Part shown: positions 22,731 to 31,740 of the stretch, one piece after another
Position numbering within the stretch: the stretch's first letter is position 1
Layout of the letters: each line of letters opens with the position of its first letter
NCBI RefSeq assembly: GCF_025061645.1
Contig: NZ_JANYMP010000017.1
Coordinates: 62,001-126,000, forward strand
Direction: 5' to 3'
Origin: Umezawaea endophytica
GTDB taxonomy: Bacteria; Actinomycetota; Actinomycetes; Mycobacteriales; Pseudonocardiaceae
DNA: 64,000 nucleotides
The notes under the pieces: model-generated
What the model saw: only the letters and a program-made list of their open reading frames with translations
Database searches by the model: none
What the model was told of the DNA's origin: nothing
Program-made: the position numbers and the translations under genes

Positions 22731-24473
22731 TCACCCCCCAGCCTTAGCCGTCCCCCGAATCTCATTCAGGTAGTTGTAAATCGTGTACCGCGTAACGTCC
22801 AACGCCCCAGCCAGGTGATCCACCGAATCCTTGATCAAGAAATACCCGGCGTCATCCAACACCCGCACCACAGTCGACTTGTGCACCTTCTTCATCAACG
22901 CCACCGGCACGTCCACATCGGCGACGGCCCGCTCGACCAGCAACCTCTGCAACGTATCCACATCACCGGGAAACGCCTCCACCACCCGTTCAACCCGCCC
23001 GACCACGGCCTGATCGCTGTTCACGCACAGGCACCCCACGGCCACCCCACCCGAATCCCGCAGGAACACCGTCGACGACCGGATCACCCGCCCGTCAGGC
23101 GCGTACGTCTCGTAGTTGGTCAGGTCGTGGGTGGTCCCCCGCCGGACCAATCCCAGCAGCAGGTCCGTCATCGGCCCGCCCACTTCACGCCCGGTCAGAT
23201 CCCCGGCGATCGCCACGATCGAGTTCGGCAGCGCCCCGAGGTCGTGCAGCACGACCTCCGTCCCGGCCCCCAACGCGGCGGCGAGGCTGTTCACCGTGGG
23301 CACCAGCGCGGCCAGCACGTCCGCCCCGCCGGACACCTGCTCGATCTCCCGCCGCACCGGCGCCACCGGCCGCCGAACCCCGCGCAGCGCGGCGGCGAAC
23401 CGGGCCACGGTCTCCGGCGTCGTGGAGGCGTGCGGGGTCAACCGGACGTGGTCGGGCCGCACGGTCGCCGTCACCCCGGCGTCGACCAGCGCCGCCCCCA
23501 CCACGGAAGCGGGGTGGTCCGGCAGCGTGAACGCCAGGATCCCGGCCCTGCGGTCCTCGGCCGACGCCGAGACCACCTCCCCGCCCACCGAAGCGATGAT
23601 CTCGCCCAACTCGTCCAGCCGGGTCCCGATCCGGTCCCCGATCGCCGCCACCCCGCCGAGTTCCACCAGTTCCAGCGCCTGTCCCAGCGCACCGGCGGCG
23701 ATCGGGCTCAGGTTCGTGATCGACCACCCGGCCGCGCCTTCGGCCACCGGGTGCACGTCGTCGTCGAACAAGCCGGCGTCCAACGCCCCGGTCCACCCGG
23801 ACATCATCGGGTCCAAACGCTCCAGGGCCCGGTCCGACAGCACCATGAACCCCGTGGACCACCCCGCGCGCAACCACTTCTGCCCGCCGACGACGAGCAC
23901 GTCCGCGACCTCCCATGGTTCGTCGACGACCCCGAACCCCTGGATCCCGTCCACGATCAGCAGCCGGTCCCCGACCACCTCGCGCAGCGCGGCGAGGTCG
24001 GCCCGGTACCCCGTCCGGAAGTCGACGGCGGACACCGACACGGCCGTCGTCCCCGGCGTCAGCGCCGAGGCCACCGCCGACGGCGTGACCCACCCGCGGT
24101 CGGGCCGCATCCACCGCACGTCGGCGCGTCCGGCCCGCTGCCACGGGTACGTGTTCGACGGGAACTCGGCGGCCGACACCACGACCTGCCCGGTCACGCC
24201 GAGCGCGACCTGGAACAGCCCGGTGCTCGTGTTGGGCAGCAGGGTCACGTGGTCGGTGTCGCTGCGGCACAACCGGGCCGCGGCGGCCTTCGCCCGCAAC
24301 TCCTGCCGCATCAGGTCGTCCACAGTGGACGGGCCTGCCGAGGCCGAGGCCTCAAGCAGCCTCGTCGACGTGTCGACCACGGCGTGCGAGGGCGGCCCGA
24401 ACCGCCCGAAGTCCAGGTACCCCTCCGGCTCGTGGAACTGGACCAGGTACGAGGCGGGGAGCCGAGTAGTCAC
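22731..24473 (-). CDS. PLP-dependent aminotransferase class V fused to a YheO/DauR-type PAS-HTH regulator
   Basis: A 580-residue fusion. Residues 1 to about 370 are a fold-type I PLP enzyme of the cysteine desulfurase/kynureninase/isopenicillin-epimerase group: 'LLPNTSTGLFQVALGVTGQV', 'LLIVDGIQGFGVVDEPWEVAD' and the Schiff-base lysine Lys199 in 'VVGGQKWLRAGWSTG'. Residues about 376-490 resemble the YheO-like PAS domain ('GTEVVLHDLGALPNSIVAIA', 'VIRSSTVFLRDSGGVAVGCL'). Residues about 510-575 are the paired HTH ('VVRVLDDAGYFLIKDSVDHL', 'VTRYTIYNYLNEIRG'). DauR is a D-arginine-responsive repressor of this type. The gene starts with GTG directly after the ABC ATPase stop, last in an amino-acid transport operon. 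It may both metabolise the imported amino acid and control the operon. That dual role is inference. Confidence 0.85.
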   Translation of the reverse strand: MTTRLPASYLVQFHEPEGYLDFGRFGPPSHAVVDTSTRLLEASASAGPSTVDDLMRQELRAKAAAARLCRSDTDHVTLLPNTSTGLFQVALGVTGQVVVSAAEFPSNTYPWQRAGRADVRWMRPDRGWVTPSAVASALTPGTTAVSVSAVDFRTGYRADLAALREVVGDRLLIVDGIQGFGVVDEPWEVADVLVVGGQKWLRAGWSTGFMVLSDRALERLDPMMSGWTGALDAGLFDDDVHPVAEGAAGWSITNLSPIAAGALGQALELVELGGVAAIGDRIGTRLDELGEIIASVGGEVVSASAEDRRAGILAFTLPDHPASVVGAALVDAGVTATVRPDHVRLTPHASTTPETVARFAAALRGVRRPVAPVRREIEQVSGGADVLAALVPTVNSLAAALGAGTEVVLHDLGALPNSIVAIAGDLTGREVGGPMTDLLLGLVRRGTTHDLTNYETYAPDGRVIRSSTVFLRDSGGVAVGCLCVNSDQAVVGRVERVVEAFPGDVDTLQRLLVERAVADVDVPVALMKKVHKSTVVRVLDDAGYFLIKDSVDHLAGALDVTRYTIYNYLNEIRGTAKAGG

Positions 24474-25232
24474 CTAGAGCACCTTCGCGAGGAACTGCCG
24501 CGTGCGTTGATGTTGTGGATTGTCCAACACCTCCCGAGCCGTCCCGGACTCGACGATCGCCCCGTCCACCATGAAGGCCACGTGGTCCGCGACCTCCCTG
24601 GCGAACCCGACCTCGTGCGTCACCACGATCATCGTCATCCCGTCGCGGGCCAGCGCCACCATGACGTCGAGCACCTCCCCCACCAGTTCGGGGTCCAGCG
24701 CCGACGTCGGCTCGTCGAACAGCATGACCTTCGGCTTCATCGCCAGCGCGCGGGCGATGGCGACCCGCTGCTGCTGCCCGCCGGACAGCTCCCGCGGGTA
24801 CGCGCCGCCGCGGTCGCCGAGCCCGACGCGGGTCAGCAGTTCCAACGCCTCCCGCTCGGCCTCCTTGCGCGGGCGGCCCAGCACCTGGATCGGCCCCTCG
24901 GTCACGTTCTCCAGTGCCGTGCGGTGCGGGAACAGGTTGAACCGCTGGAACACCATCCCGATGTCCCGCCGCTGCGTCGCGACCTCGCGCTCCGGCAGTT
25001 CGTGCAACTTCCCGCCCTTCAGCACGAACCCCACGGGGTGGCCCGCGACCCAGATCCGACCGGCGTCGATCGTCTCCAGGTGGTTCACGCACCTCAGGAA
25101 CGTGCTCTTCCCGGCTCCGGACGGCCCGAGCAGGCACACGACCTGCCCCTCGTCGACCGTCAGGTCGACACCGCGCAGGACCTCGGTCGACCCGTACGAC
25201 TTCCGCACCCCGTGCGCACGAACGAGAGTCAT
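24474..25232 (-). CDS. Polar amino-acid ABC transporter ATP-binding protein
   Basis: A 252-residue ATPase of the GlnQ/HisP type. Walker A '[20 protein letters not shown]', the Q-loop '[17 protein letters not shown]', signature '[19 protein letters not shown]', Walker B '[20 protein letters not shown]' and the switch His in '[18 protein letters not shown]' are all intact. ATG at 25232 overlaps the permease stop (ATGA). It energises uptake by the permease and binding protein encoded upstream, and is followed without a gap by the fusion gene. Confidence 0.95.
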   Translation of the reverse strand: MTLVRAHGVRKSYGSTEVLRGVDLTVDEGQVVCLLGPSGAGKSTFLRCVNHLETIDAGRIWVAGHPVGFVLKGGKLHELPEREVATQRRDIGMVFQRFNLFPHRTALENVTEGPIQVLGRPRKEAEREALELLTRVGLGDRGGAYPRELSGGQQQRVAIARALAMKPKVMLFDEPTSALDPELVGEVLDVMVALARDGMTMIVVTHEVGFAREVADHVAFMVDGAIVESGTAREVLDNPQHQRTRQFLAKVL

Positions 25233-26059
25233 CGGACACCCTTCCCGTAGGCGCGTTCCAGGTAGTACTGCCCGACGTTGGCCACGCTGACCACGATCAG
25301 GTACCACAGCGCGGCGGCGATCAGCGTCTCCATGATCTCCAGGTTGCCCGACGAGATCCGGTTGGCCGCGTGGATCAGCTCCAGGAACCCGATCACCGAC
25401 GCCATCGACGTGCCCTTGAGCATGTTGATGAAGTTGTTGCCGGTGGGCGGGATGATCACCCGCATCGCCTGCGGGAGCACCACTCGCCGGAACGTCTTGC
25501 CGGGGGTCATCCCGATGGCCTTCGCGGCCTCGATCTGACCGGGGTCGACGCTGTTCAGCCCGGCCCGGACGATCTCCGCCATGTACGCGCTCTCGTTGAG
25601 CCCCAGCCCCAGCAGGGCCGCCACGAACGCCGTGATCAGCACGTTCGTCGGCTCGTGGAGCAGGAACGCGTCGGTGAACGGCACCGGGATGGAGATGAAC
25701 TTGAACACCAGCGCGAGGTTGAACCACAGCAGGATCTGGAGCAGCACGGGCAGGCCGCGGAACAGCCAGATGTAGCCCCACGCGAACCAGCGGGCCACCG
25801 GGTTGGGCGACCGGCGCAGCAGCGCGAGCAGCACGCCGAGCACGATCGCCCCGGCCTGGGCGCACACCGCGAGGACCACGGTGTTGACCAGGCCGTTGAT
25901 CATGATCTCGTGGGTGAAGAAACCCGGCACGTCCTCGTAGAGGATCTGGGCGTCGGCCAGCGCGAACCCGAGCGCCGCGAGCAGCCCCAGGATCAGCGCC
26001 CCGACGACCCAGCGGCCCCAGTGCCGGATCGGGACGACCTGGAGGTCCTCACTTGCCAT
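25229..26059 (-). CDS. Polar amino-acid ABC transporter permease
   Basis: A 276-residue inner-membrane protein of the HisM/GlnP family. It has an extended cytoplasmic N-terminus, about five to six transmembrane helices ('[19 protein letters not shown]', '[20 protein letters not shown]', '[20 protein letters not shown]') and the EAA loop '[20 protein letters not shown]'. It overlaps the binding-protein gene by 11 nt at its start and the ATPase gene by 4 nt at its end. Only one permease is encoded, so it presumably works as a homodimer. Confidence 0.95.
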   Translation of the reverse strand: MASEDLQVVPIRHWGRWVVGALILGLLAALGFALADAQILYEDVPGFFTHEIMINGLVNTVVLAVCAQAGAIVLGVLLALLRRSPNPVARWFAWGYIWLFRGLPVLLQILLWFNLALVFKFISIPVPFTDAFLLHEPTNVLITAFVAALLGLGLNESAYMAEIVRAGLNSVDPGQIEAAKAIGMTPGKTFRRVVLPQAMRVIIPPTGNNFINMLKGTSMASVIGFLELIHAANRISSGNLEIMETLIAAALWYLIVVSVANVGQYYLERAYGKGVR

Positions 26060-26969
26060 TGACGGTCACCTTCGTGATCGCGCCCTGGGCGACGTCCCAC
26101 TCGGCCAGGATCTTGCCGTACGTGCCGTCGTCGACCAGCGCTTGGAGCGCGGCCTGGACCGACTTGGTGAGCTGCGGGTTCGCCTTGTTCACGCCGATGC
26201 CGTACTGGCCGCCGTTGATCGGGTCGGCCTTCACGACCTCGAAGTACTCGCCCTTGCCCGCGGTCTGCGCCACGTACACGGCGGTCGGCAGGTCGTTGAG
26301 GATCGCGGCGACGCGGCCGGTGCGGAGCTGGTTCTGGTTCTGCGTGTCGCTGTCGGTCGAGGTCACGGTCACCTCGCCCTTGCCTGCGGCGACGCACTTG
26401 GTGCTTTGCTCCTTGGCGTAGGCCTCCTGGCTGGTGCCCAGGTTGACCGCGACGCCCTTGCCGCAGAGGTCGTCCGGCCCCTTGACCGAGCTGGGGTTGC
26501 CCTTCTGCACCATGATCGTGATGCCGGAGGTGAAGTAGTCGACGAAGTCGATCGCGTTCTGGCGCTCGGCGGTGTCGTTCATCGCGGCCATCGTGAGGTC
26601 GATCCGGCCGGACTGGAGGCTGGTGATCAGCGAGCTGAACGCCATGTCGCTGTACTCAACCTTGAGCCCCAGCTTCGCGGCGATGGCGTTGGCGAGGTCG
26701 ACCTCGGAGCCCTTCGCCGTCTTGCCGTCCTCCGCGTAGAAGTTGTTCGGCGGGTTCTGGATGTTCGATCCGATCTTCACCACGCCTGCGGACGCGATCG
26801 CGGGCGGCAGGCCGGCGGCGAGCGCGTCGTCCTTCTTCACGGACGAGACGATCGACTCGGTGGACGGCTGCGGCCCCCCGGACGCGGCCGGTGCGGCCCC
26901 GTCGTCGTTTCCGCAGGCCACCAACGTGGACAGGACTAGGGCGGTAACGGCAAGCCTTCGGATCAGCAC
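26049..26969 (-). CDS. Polar amino-acid ABC transporter substrate-binding lipoprotein
   Basis: A 306-residue solute-binding protein of family 3. The lipobox 'LSTLVACGN' puts the lipidated Cys at residue 19. A short Ser/Gly/Pro linker leads to the binding domain: 'GVVKIGSNIQNPPNNFYAED', 'GSEVDLANAIAAKLGLKVEY', 'FSSLITSLQSGRIDLTMAAM' and 'QNAIDFVDYFTSGITIMVQK'. It is the first gene of a four-gene minus-strand operon. The ligand cannot be read from sequence; the downstream fusion hints at a D- or basic amino acid. Confidence 0.93.
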   Translation of the reverse strand: MLIRRLAVTALVLSTLVACGNDDGAAPAASGGPQPSTESIVSSVKKDDALAAGLPPAIASAGVVKIGSNIQNPPNNFYAEDGKTAKGSEVDLANAIAAKLGLKVEYSDMAFSSLITSLQSGRIDLTMAAMNDTAERQNAIDFVDYFTSGITIMVQKGNPSSVKGPDDLCGKGVAVNLGTSQEAYAKEQSTKCVAAGKGEVTVTSTDSDTQNQNQLRTGRVAAILNDLPTAVYVAQTAGKGEYFEVVKADPINGGQYGIGVNKANPQLTKSVQAALQALVDDGTYGKILAEWDVAQGAITKVTVNGK

Positions 26970-26999
26970 GGCGCCTCCAGGTGTGGTGGCGAAAAGCTA

Positions 27000-27032
27000 C
27001 AACTCGTTGTTGAAGATGTCCACAGCGAGTTG
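27000..27032. promoter_or_regulatory. Inverted repeat upstream of the amino-acid transporter operon
   Basis: CAACTCG (27000-27006) and CGAGTTG (27026-27032) are perfect inverted 7-mers with a 19-bp spacer, 31-63 nt before the binding-protein start. This is a candidate operator, perhaps for the YheO/DauR-type HTH encoded at the end of the operon. The position between divergent genes means thioredoxin could also be affected. Confidence 0.45.
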
Positions 27033-27108
27033 AAATCGCCTCGGGAATCCCTGGGGCCGCCCGTCCGTTGAACAGGGCGTTAGGACTGCTGTCGAGCTAG
27101 GAGGACGC

Positions 27109-27480
27109 ATGGCCACGGTGGAGCTGACCACGAAGAACTTCGACGAGGTCGTCGGCGGTTCGGACATGGTCCTGGTCGACTTCTGGGCCTCGTGGTGCGG
27201 TCCGTGCCGCCAGTTCGGCCCGGTCTACGACAAGTCGTCCGAGAAGCACGGGGACATCGTCTTCGGCAAGGTCGACACGGAGGCCCAGCAGGAGCTGGCC
27301 GCGACGTTCCAGGTCCGGTCCATCCCGACGCTGATGATCGTCCGCGACGGGATCGTGCTCTACGCGCAGCCGGGCGCGCTGCCCGAGTCGGCGCTGGAGG
27401 ACCTGATCGAGCAGGCCCGCAAGGTCGACATGGACGAGGTGCGCAAGGAAGCCGAGGCGCAGCAGGCCGCGGCCGAGTAG
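27109..27480 (+). CDS. trxA: Thioredoxin
   Basis: A 123-residue cytoplasmic thioredoxin with the active-site 'WCGPC' at Trp29-Cys33, the preceding 'VLVDFWAS' strand and the cis-Pro motif 'VRSIPTLMIV'. The ATG at 27109 follows AGGAGG (27100-27105). The C-terminus is extended by a charged helix ('VDMDEVRKEAEAQQAAAE') beyond the usual length of about 108 residues. It reduces protein disulfides using thioredoxin reductase, which is not in the window. It is divergent from the transporter operon. Confidence 0.93.
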   Translation: MATVELTTKNFDEVVGGSDMVLVDFWASWCGPCRQFGPVYDKSSEKHGDIVFGKVDTEAQQELAATFQVRSIPTLMIVRDGIVLYAQPGALPESALEDLIEQARKVDMDEVRKEAEAQQAAAE

Positions 27481-27496
27481 CCGCGGGGCGGCCGGG

Positions 27497-28459
27497 TCAC
27501 TCCCGGTCGCCGTCCATCGCCTTGGTGTCACGGGGCGGGGCCACCGGATCGTGTTCCGGTGACTGCCCCGCCTCGATCCGCCGACCCCGCTCCAGCTCGG
27601 CGTCGAGTTCCGCGCCCAGCAGCAGGGCCAGGTTCGAGATCCACAGCCACACCAGGAAGACGATCACGCCCGCCAGCGCGCCGTAGGTCTTGTTGTACGA
27701 GCCGAAGTTGGCGACGTAGAAGCCGAAGCCCAGCGAGGCGACGATCCAGACCACGACCGTGAGCAGGCCGCCCGGCGTGATCCACAGGAAGCTGGGCTGG
27801 CGCACGTTCGGCGAAGCCCAGAACAGCAGGCCGATGGCGAGGCTCGCGAGCAGCAGGAGCACCGGCCACTTCGCGATGTCCCAGACCGTGACGGCGGTGG
27901 GTCCGAGGCCGAAGAAGCCTCCCACCTCCTCCGCCACGCCACCGCTCACGCCGATGCCCGCCGCGGTGAGCACCAGCAGCACCACCACTCCCAGCGTCAA
28001 CCCGAGGCGCAGCGGGATCACCTTCCAGAACGGCCGCCCCTCCTCGACGTCGTAGATCGAGTTCGACGCGCGCATGAACGCGCCGACGTAACCGGACGCG
28101 GACCAGAGCGCGGCGAGCAGGCCGACGACCGCCAGCGGCCCCGCGAACGACTTCGTCTTCCGCAGCTCCTCGATGCCGCCGATGATGATGTCCCGCGCCT
28201 GCCCCGGTCCCATGCTGTTCACGCTGTCCACAAGGGACTGCGTCGCGGACGGGCCCAGCAGACCGAGGATCGCGGTGAGCACCAGCAGACCGGGGAACAG
28301 CGACAGCACCCCGTAGTAGGTGAGAGCGGCGGCCCAGTCGGTGAGGTTGTCCCGGTTGAACTCCTTGACCGTCCTCTTGAGCACTCCCCACCACGAGCGC
28401 TTCGACAGATCCGTTGGCGCGTCAGGTGTCTGGGCGAGTTCTCCGGCCGTGTCCGTCAT
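27497..28459 (-). CDS. YihY/BrkB-family inner-membrane protein
   Basis: About 320 residues with six hydrophobic segments, including 'ALTYYGVLSLFPGLLVLTAI', 'FAGPLAVVGLLAALWSASGY', 'LGLTLGVVVLLVLTAAGIG' and 'LAGVIVFLVWLWISNLALLL'. The 'WAAALTYYGVLSLFPGL' start and 'YNKTYGALAGVIVFL' are family signatures. The family was once called ribonuclease BN by mistake and has no firm function; transport or envelope roles are proposed. ATG at 28459 is chosen because the longer frame adds only a Pro/Arg-rich tail. It is convergent with thioredoxin. Confidence 0.88.
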   Translation of the reverse strand: MTDTAGELAQTPDAPTDLSKRSWWGVLKRTVKEFNRDNLTDWAAALTYYGVLSLFPGLLVLTAILGLLGPSATQSLVDSVNSMGPGQARDIIIGGIEELRKTKSFAGPLAVVGLLAALWSASGYVGAFMRASNSIYDVEEGRPFWKVIPLRLGLTLGVVVLLVLTAAGIGVSGGVAEEVGGFFGLGPTAVTVWDIAKWPVLLLLASLAIGLLFWASPNVRQPSFLWITPGGLLTVVVWIVASLGFGFYVANFGSYNKTYGALAGVIVFLVWLWISNLALLLGAELDAELERGRRIEAGQSPEHDPVAPPRDTKAMDGDRE

Positions 28460-28551
28460 GCGCGCGGGGTGCCCACGATCGGGTGTCACCACACCGGGTG
28501 GTTGACGTCGGGAGATAGAGGGTAACCGCCGTCCAGAGAGAGGAGGCGGTC

Positions 28552-28950
28552 ATGGACAGCACAGTGCGTGAGGCGTCGACGGCGCAGCTCGTCGGCCAAC
28601 TGTCGGAACAGGTCAGCAGGCTTGCCAGGGAAGAGATCAAGCTCGCGGTCGCGGAGGTGCAGGCCAAGGGCAAGAAGGTCGGCGTCGGAGCCGGGCTGTT
28701 CGGCGGCGCGGGCGTCCTCGCGTGGTTCGGCGTGATGTCGCTCATCGCGGGACTCGTGCTGCTGCTGGCCACGGTGATGGCCCCGTGGCTCGCCGCCTTC
28801 GTCGTCGCGGTCGGCGTGTTCGCCATCGCCGGGATCGTGGCGCTGCTCGGCAAGAAGCAGATCGACAGGGGCACCCCGCCCGTTCCGGAGCAGGCGATCC
28901 AGGGCGTGAAGCAGGACATCGCCACGTTCAGCGAGAGGGCACACCGATGA
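28552..28950 (+). CDS. Holin-superfamily (DUF1469-type) membrane protein
   Basis: A 132-residue protein: an amphipathic N-terminal helix ('AQLVGQLSEQVSRLAREEIK', 'LAVAEVQAKGKKVGVG') followed by two transmembrane helices ('VLAWFGVMSLIAGLVLLLAT' and 'WLAAFVVAVGVFAIAGIVAL'). It matches the putative actinobacterial holin-X/phage_holin_3_6 group, which in chromosomal context is not phage-derived. AGGAGG lies ahead of the ATG at 28552. Its stop overlaps the next start (ATGA), beginning a three-gene envelope operon with the DUF3618 and DUF4235 proteins. Confidence 0.85.
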   Translation: MDSTVREASTAQLVGQLSEQVSRLAREEIKLAVAEVQAKGKKVGVGAGLFGGAGVLAWFGVMSLIAGLVLLLATVMAPWLAAFVVAVGVFAIAGIVALLGKKQIDRGTPPVPEQAIQGVKQDIATFSERAHR

Positions 28951-29588
28951 GCGGCCAGAAGGAAGTCCCCACCGACCCGGCTGAGTTGCGCGCCGACATC
29001 GAGAAGACGCGGCGGGAACTCGGCGACACCGTGGAAGCGTTGGCGCACAAGGCCGACGTGCCCGCGCGGGTGAAGGCGAAGGGCCAGGAGGCCGCCGCGC
29101 AGGCCGGTGACAAGGTCGCCGAGACCGCGGAGCAGGTGAAGGTCAAGAGCCGCGAGGCCACCGCGAAGACCGCCGAGACCGCAGCCCAGGTGGGCGAGAA
29201 GGCCGCCGAGACGGCGCAGCAGGTGAAGGTCAAGGGCAAGGAAGCCACCGCGAAGGCCGCCGAAACGGCCGCGCACGTGGGTGACAAGGCGGCCGAGACC
29301 GCCCAGCAGGTGAAGGCGAAGGCCGCGACGGTCACCGCGCAGGCCGTGGACGCGATCCCGCCGCAAGTCCGCGTCAAGGCGGACGAGGCGCGGGCGAAGG
29401 CGTCCGAGGCCGCGGCGCACGTGGTCGACGCGATCCCGCCGCAGGTGAAGGCGAAGGCCGACCAGGCCGTGGGCGCGCTGCCCGAACCCGTCGCGAACCA
29501 GGCCCGCAGGCACCCGGCCGTCACGGCGGGAATCGTCGGCGCGGTGCTGTTCGTGCTGTGGAAGCTCATCCGCGGGAGGGCGTCGTGA
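28947..29588 (+). CDS. DUF3618 protein with LEA-like helical repeats
   Basis: A 213-residue protein. The N-terminus 'DPAELRADIEKTRRELGDTV' is the DUF3618 motif. The middle is a long Ala/Lys/Glu-rich amphipathic helix of repeated units with an 11-residue rhythm typical of LEA/apolipoprotein-like coils, and the C-terminus has one transmembrane helix ('PAVTAGIVGAVLFVLWKLIR'). Such proteins probably lie along the membrane surface. It overlaps both neighbours by 4 nt (ATGA, GTGA), so the three small envelope proteins are made together. Confidence 0.85.
   Translation: MSGQKEVPTDPAELRADIEKTRRELGDTVEALAHKADVPARVKAKGQEAAAQAGDKVAETAEQVKVKSREATAKTAETAAQVGEKAAETAQQVKVKGKEATAKAAETAAHVGDKAAETAQQVKAKAATVTAQAVDAIPPQVRVKADEARAKASEAAAHVVDAIPPQVKAKADQAVGALPEPVANQARRHPAVTAGIVGAVLFVLWKLIRGRAS
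29106..29324 (+). repeat. 87-bp tandem repeats within the DUF3618 gene
   Basis: Two full 29-residue units begin at 29106 and 29193 ('GDKVAETAEQVKVK...' and 'GEKAAETAQQVKVK...') and a partial third begins at 29280. A second repeated phrase 'VDAIPPQV' occurs twice further on. In-frame expansion of such units would alter coil length. Confidence 0.85.
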
Positions 29589-29866
29589 ACAAGCTCCTCT
29601 ACCGGCCGCTCGGCATGGCGGTGAGCGTGCTCGGCGGTGTGCTGGCGGGCAAGGCCTTCGGCCAGGTCTGGAAGCTCATCAGCGGTGACAAGGAAGCGCC
29701 GACCCCGACGCAGCAGGACCGCACGTGGTCCGAGGTGCTGCTCGCCGCGACCGTGCAGGGAGCGATCTTCGGCCTGGTCAAGGCCGCGATCGACCGCGGT
29801 GGCGCCACCGGCTACGACAAGCTCACCGGCGAGTGGCCCGGCGACAAGCGCGACATGGACAACTGA
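29585..29866 (+). CDS. DUF4235 membrane protein
   Basis: A 93-residue protein with 'LLYRPLGMAVSVLGGVLAGK' at the start, a charged middle ('LISGDKEAPTPTQQDRTW') and a second hydrophobic helix 'VLLAATVQGAIFGLVKAAID', as in the DUF4235 family. GTG at 29585 overlaps the DUF3618 stop (GTGA). It is last in the three-gene operon and followed by a hairpin terminator. Function unknown. Confidence 0.85.
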   Translation: MNKLLYRPLGMAVSVLGGVLAGKAFGQVWKLISGDKEAPTPTQQDRTWSEVLLAATVQGAIFGLVKAAIDRGGATGYDKLTGEWPGDKRDMDN

Positions 29867-29882
29867 CACCTCCCACCACACC

Positions 29883-29919
29883 AGGAGCGCCCGTTCCGCA
29901 TCGCGGAGCGGGCGCTCCT
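29883..29919 (+). terminator. Hairpin terminator after the DUF4235 gene
   Basis: A 17-bp stem (29883-29899 with 29903-29919, one G-T pair) closes on an ATC loop, 16 nt beyond the stop codon. No clear T tract follows, as is usual in high-GC actinomycetes. Confidence 0.8.
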
Positions 29920-30092
29920 CGTCGTGCGGGACTACCCGGTTGGAGGTCTTGACAGGAGCCTCGACTGGGCGCAGTTTGTTGCGTTTGACGGAACGCTGTG
30001 CGTGCTGCGCAACGAATGACGGCTGGGCAAGAATTTGAACACGCAACTACCATGGCCGTTGGCAGCACCACCAGTGACCCGAGGAGCACCCC

Positions 30093-30611
30093 ATGCCACA
30101 GCCAGAGGGCGCCGAACTCGACGCCGTCCGCGCCCGTCGTGACGACCTGCGGTCCAGGTACCTCAAGCCCCTCGCCGACCGCGGCCAGTCGCCGACGCGG
30201 GGCGTGCACCACATCGCGCTGATCTGCCGGGACGTCGAGACGACGATCAAGTTCTACCAGGGGTTCCTCGGGTTCCCGCTGGTGGAACTGGTGGAGAACC
30301 GCGACTACGCGGGCTCCAGCCACTTCTTCTTCGACATCGGCCACCGCAACCTGCTGGGGTTCTTCGACTTCCCCGGCCACGACCACCCCGACTTCAGCGA
30401 GACCATCGGCGCCGTGCAGCACCTGGCGCTGTCGGTGTCCGCGGAGCAGTTCGCGTCGGCGAAGGCCACTTTGGACGCCGAGGGCGTGGAGTACCTCGGC
30501 CCGGACCGCGGGGTGGACGACAGCCTGTACTTCCGCGACCCGAACGGCGTGGGCATCGAGTTCTACCGCGAGGACCTGGGTGTCTTCGACGGTGAACGCC
30601 TGGTTGACTGA
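30093..30611 (+). CDS. VOC-family (glyoxalase-like) metalloenzyme
   Basis: A 172-residue vicinal-oxygen-chelate protein. Two beta-alpha-beta-beta-beta modules are visible: '[20 protein letters not shown]' with '[20 protein letters not shown]', and '[20 protein letters not shown]' with '[15 protein letters not shown]'. The likely metal ligands are the His of 'VHHIAL', the His of 'VQHLAL' and the Glu of 'GIEFY'. ATG at 30093 follows GAGGAG. It lies 43 nt upstream of the mycothiol-dependent dehydrogenase, so it may act on a thiol-aldehyde adduct in the same detoxification path. The reaction cannot be fixed from sequence. Confidence 0.85.
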   Translation: MPQPEGAELDAVRARRDDLRSRYLKPLADRGQSPTRGVHHIALICRDVETTIKFYQGFLGFPLVELVENRDYAGSSHFFFDIGHRNLLGFFDFPGHDHPDFSETIGAVQHLALSVSAEQFASAKATLDAEGVEYLGPDRGVDDSLYFRDPNGVGIEFYREDLGVFDGERLVD

Positions 30612-30654
30612 TCGACTTCAAGTACGACGACGTGCGGCGAAAACGGAGGACGAC

Positions 30655-31740
30655 GTGGCGCAGGAAGTCAGCGGCGTGATCGCTCGGGGCAAGGGACTGC
30701 CGGTCGAGTTGACGACCATCGTGATCCCGGACCCCGGCCCCGGCGAGGCGGTGGTGCGCGTGCAGGCCTGCGGGGTCTGCCACACCGACCTGCACTACCG
30801 CGAGGGCGGCATCAACGACGAGTTCCCGTTCCTGCTGGGCCACGAGGCCGCCGGGATCGTGGAGCAGGTCGGCGAGGGCGTCACGGACCTCGAACCCGGC
30901 GACTTCGTCGTGCTGAACTGGCGCGCGGTCTGCGGTTCGTGCCGGGCGTGCAAGCGCGGCAAGCCGTGGTACTGCTTCAACACGCACAACGCGGCCCAGC
31001 CGATGACGCTGAAGGACGGCACCGCGCTGTCCCCCGCGCTCGGCGTCGGCGCGTTCGCGGAGAAGACGCTCGTGCACTCGGGCCAGTGCACCAAGGTCGA
31101 CCCGACCGCCCGTCCCGCCGCCGTCGGCCTGCTCGGCTGTGGCGTGATGGCGGGCCTCGGCGCGGCCATGAACACCGGCAACGTCGGTCGCGGCGACTCG
31201 GTGGCGATCATCGGCTGCGGCGGCGTGGGTGACGGCGCGGTGGCGGGCGCCCGGCTGGCGGGCGCGGCGAAGATCATCGCCGTGGACACCGACCCGCGGA
31301 AGCTGGAGTGGGCCAAGGGCTTCGGCGCCACGCACTTCGTCAACGCCCGCGAGGTGGACGCGGTCGAGGCCATCAAGGAGCTGACCGACGGCTTCGGCGC
31401 GGACGTCGTGATCGACGCCGTCGGCAGGCCGGAGACGTGGAAGCAGGCGTTCCACGCGCGCGACCTGGCGGGCACCGTCGTGCTCGTCGGCGTGCCGACG
31501 CCGGACATGAAGATCGAGATGCCGCTGATCGACTTCTTCGGCCACGGCGGCTCGCTCAAGTCGAGCTGGTACGGCGACTGCCTGCCCAGCCGCGACTTCC
31601 CGATGCTCGTCGACCTCTACCAGCAGGGCAGGCTCGACCTCGACGCGTTCGTCAGCGAGGAGATCCCGCTCGACGGCGTCGAGGCCGCGTTCGAGAAGAT
31701 GCACAAGGGCGAGGTCCTGCGCTCGGTGGTGGTCTTCTGA
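30655..31740 (+). CDS. mscR: Mycothiol-dependent formaldehyde dehydrogenase / nitrosomycothiol reductase
   Basis: A 361-residue zinc-dependent medium-chain dehydrogenase that oxidises S-hydroxymethyl-mycothiol and can reduce S-nitrosomycothiol. Catalytic zinc ligands lie in '[10 protein letters not shown]' and '[11 protein letters not shown]'. The structural zinc cysteines are in '[17 protein letters not shown]'. The NAD site is '[20 protein letters not shown]' and Asp in '[19 protein letters not shown]'. 'MSCR/S-hydroxymethyl' family features such as '[18 protein letters not shown]' and '[20 protein letters not shown]' support the specific name. GTG at 30655 follows GGAGGA (30645-30650). The stop overlaps the next gene, which encodes the usual metallo-hydrolase partner. 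Confidence 0.92.
   Translation: MAQEVSGVIARGKGLPVELTTIVIPDPGPGEAVVRVQACGVCHTDLHYREGGINDEFPFLLGHEAAGIVEQVGEGVTDLEPGDFVVLNWRAVCGSCRACKRGKPWYCFNTHNAAQPMTLKDGTALSPALGVGAFAEKTLVHSGQCTKVDPTARPAAVGLLGCGVMAGLGAAMNTGNVGRGDSVAIIGCGGVGDGAVAGARLAGAAKIIAVDTDPRKLEWAKGFGATHFVNAREVDAVEAIKELTDGFGADVVIDAVGRPETWKQAFHARDLAGTVVLVGVPTPDMKIEMPLIDFFGHGGSLKSSWYGDCLPSRDFPMLVDLYQQGRLDLDAFVSEEIPLDGVEAAFEKMHKGEVLRSVVVF

Noticed and set aside
28552-28950. Prophage holin remnant
   Set aside because: The holin-superfamily match sits in an operon with DUF3618 and DUF4235 envelope proteins and no phage genes; this is a chromosomal family.
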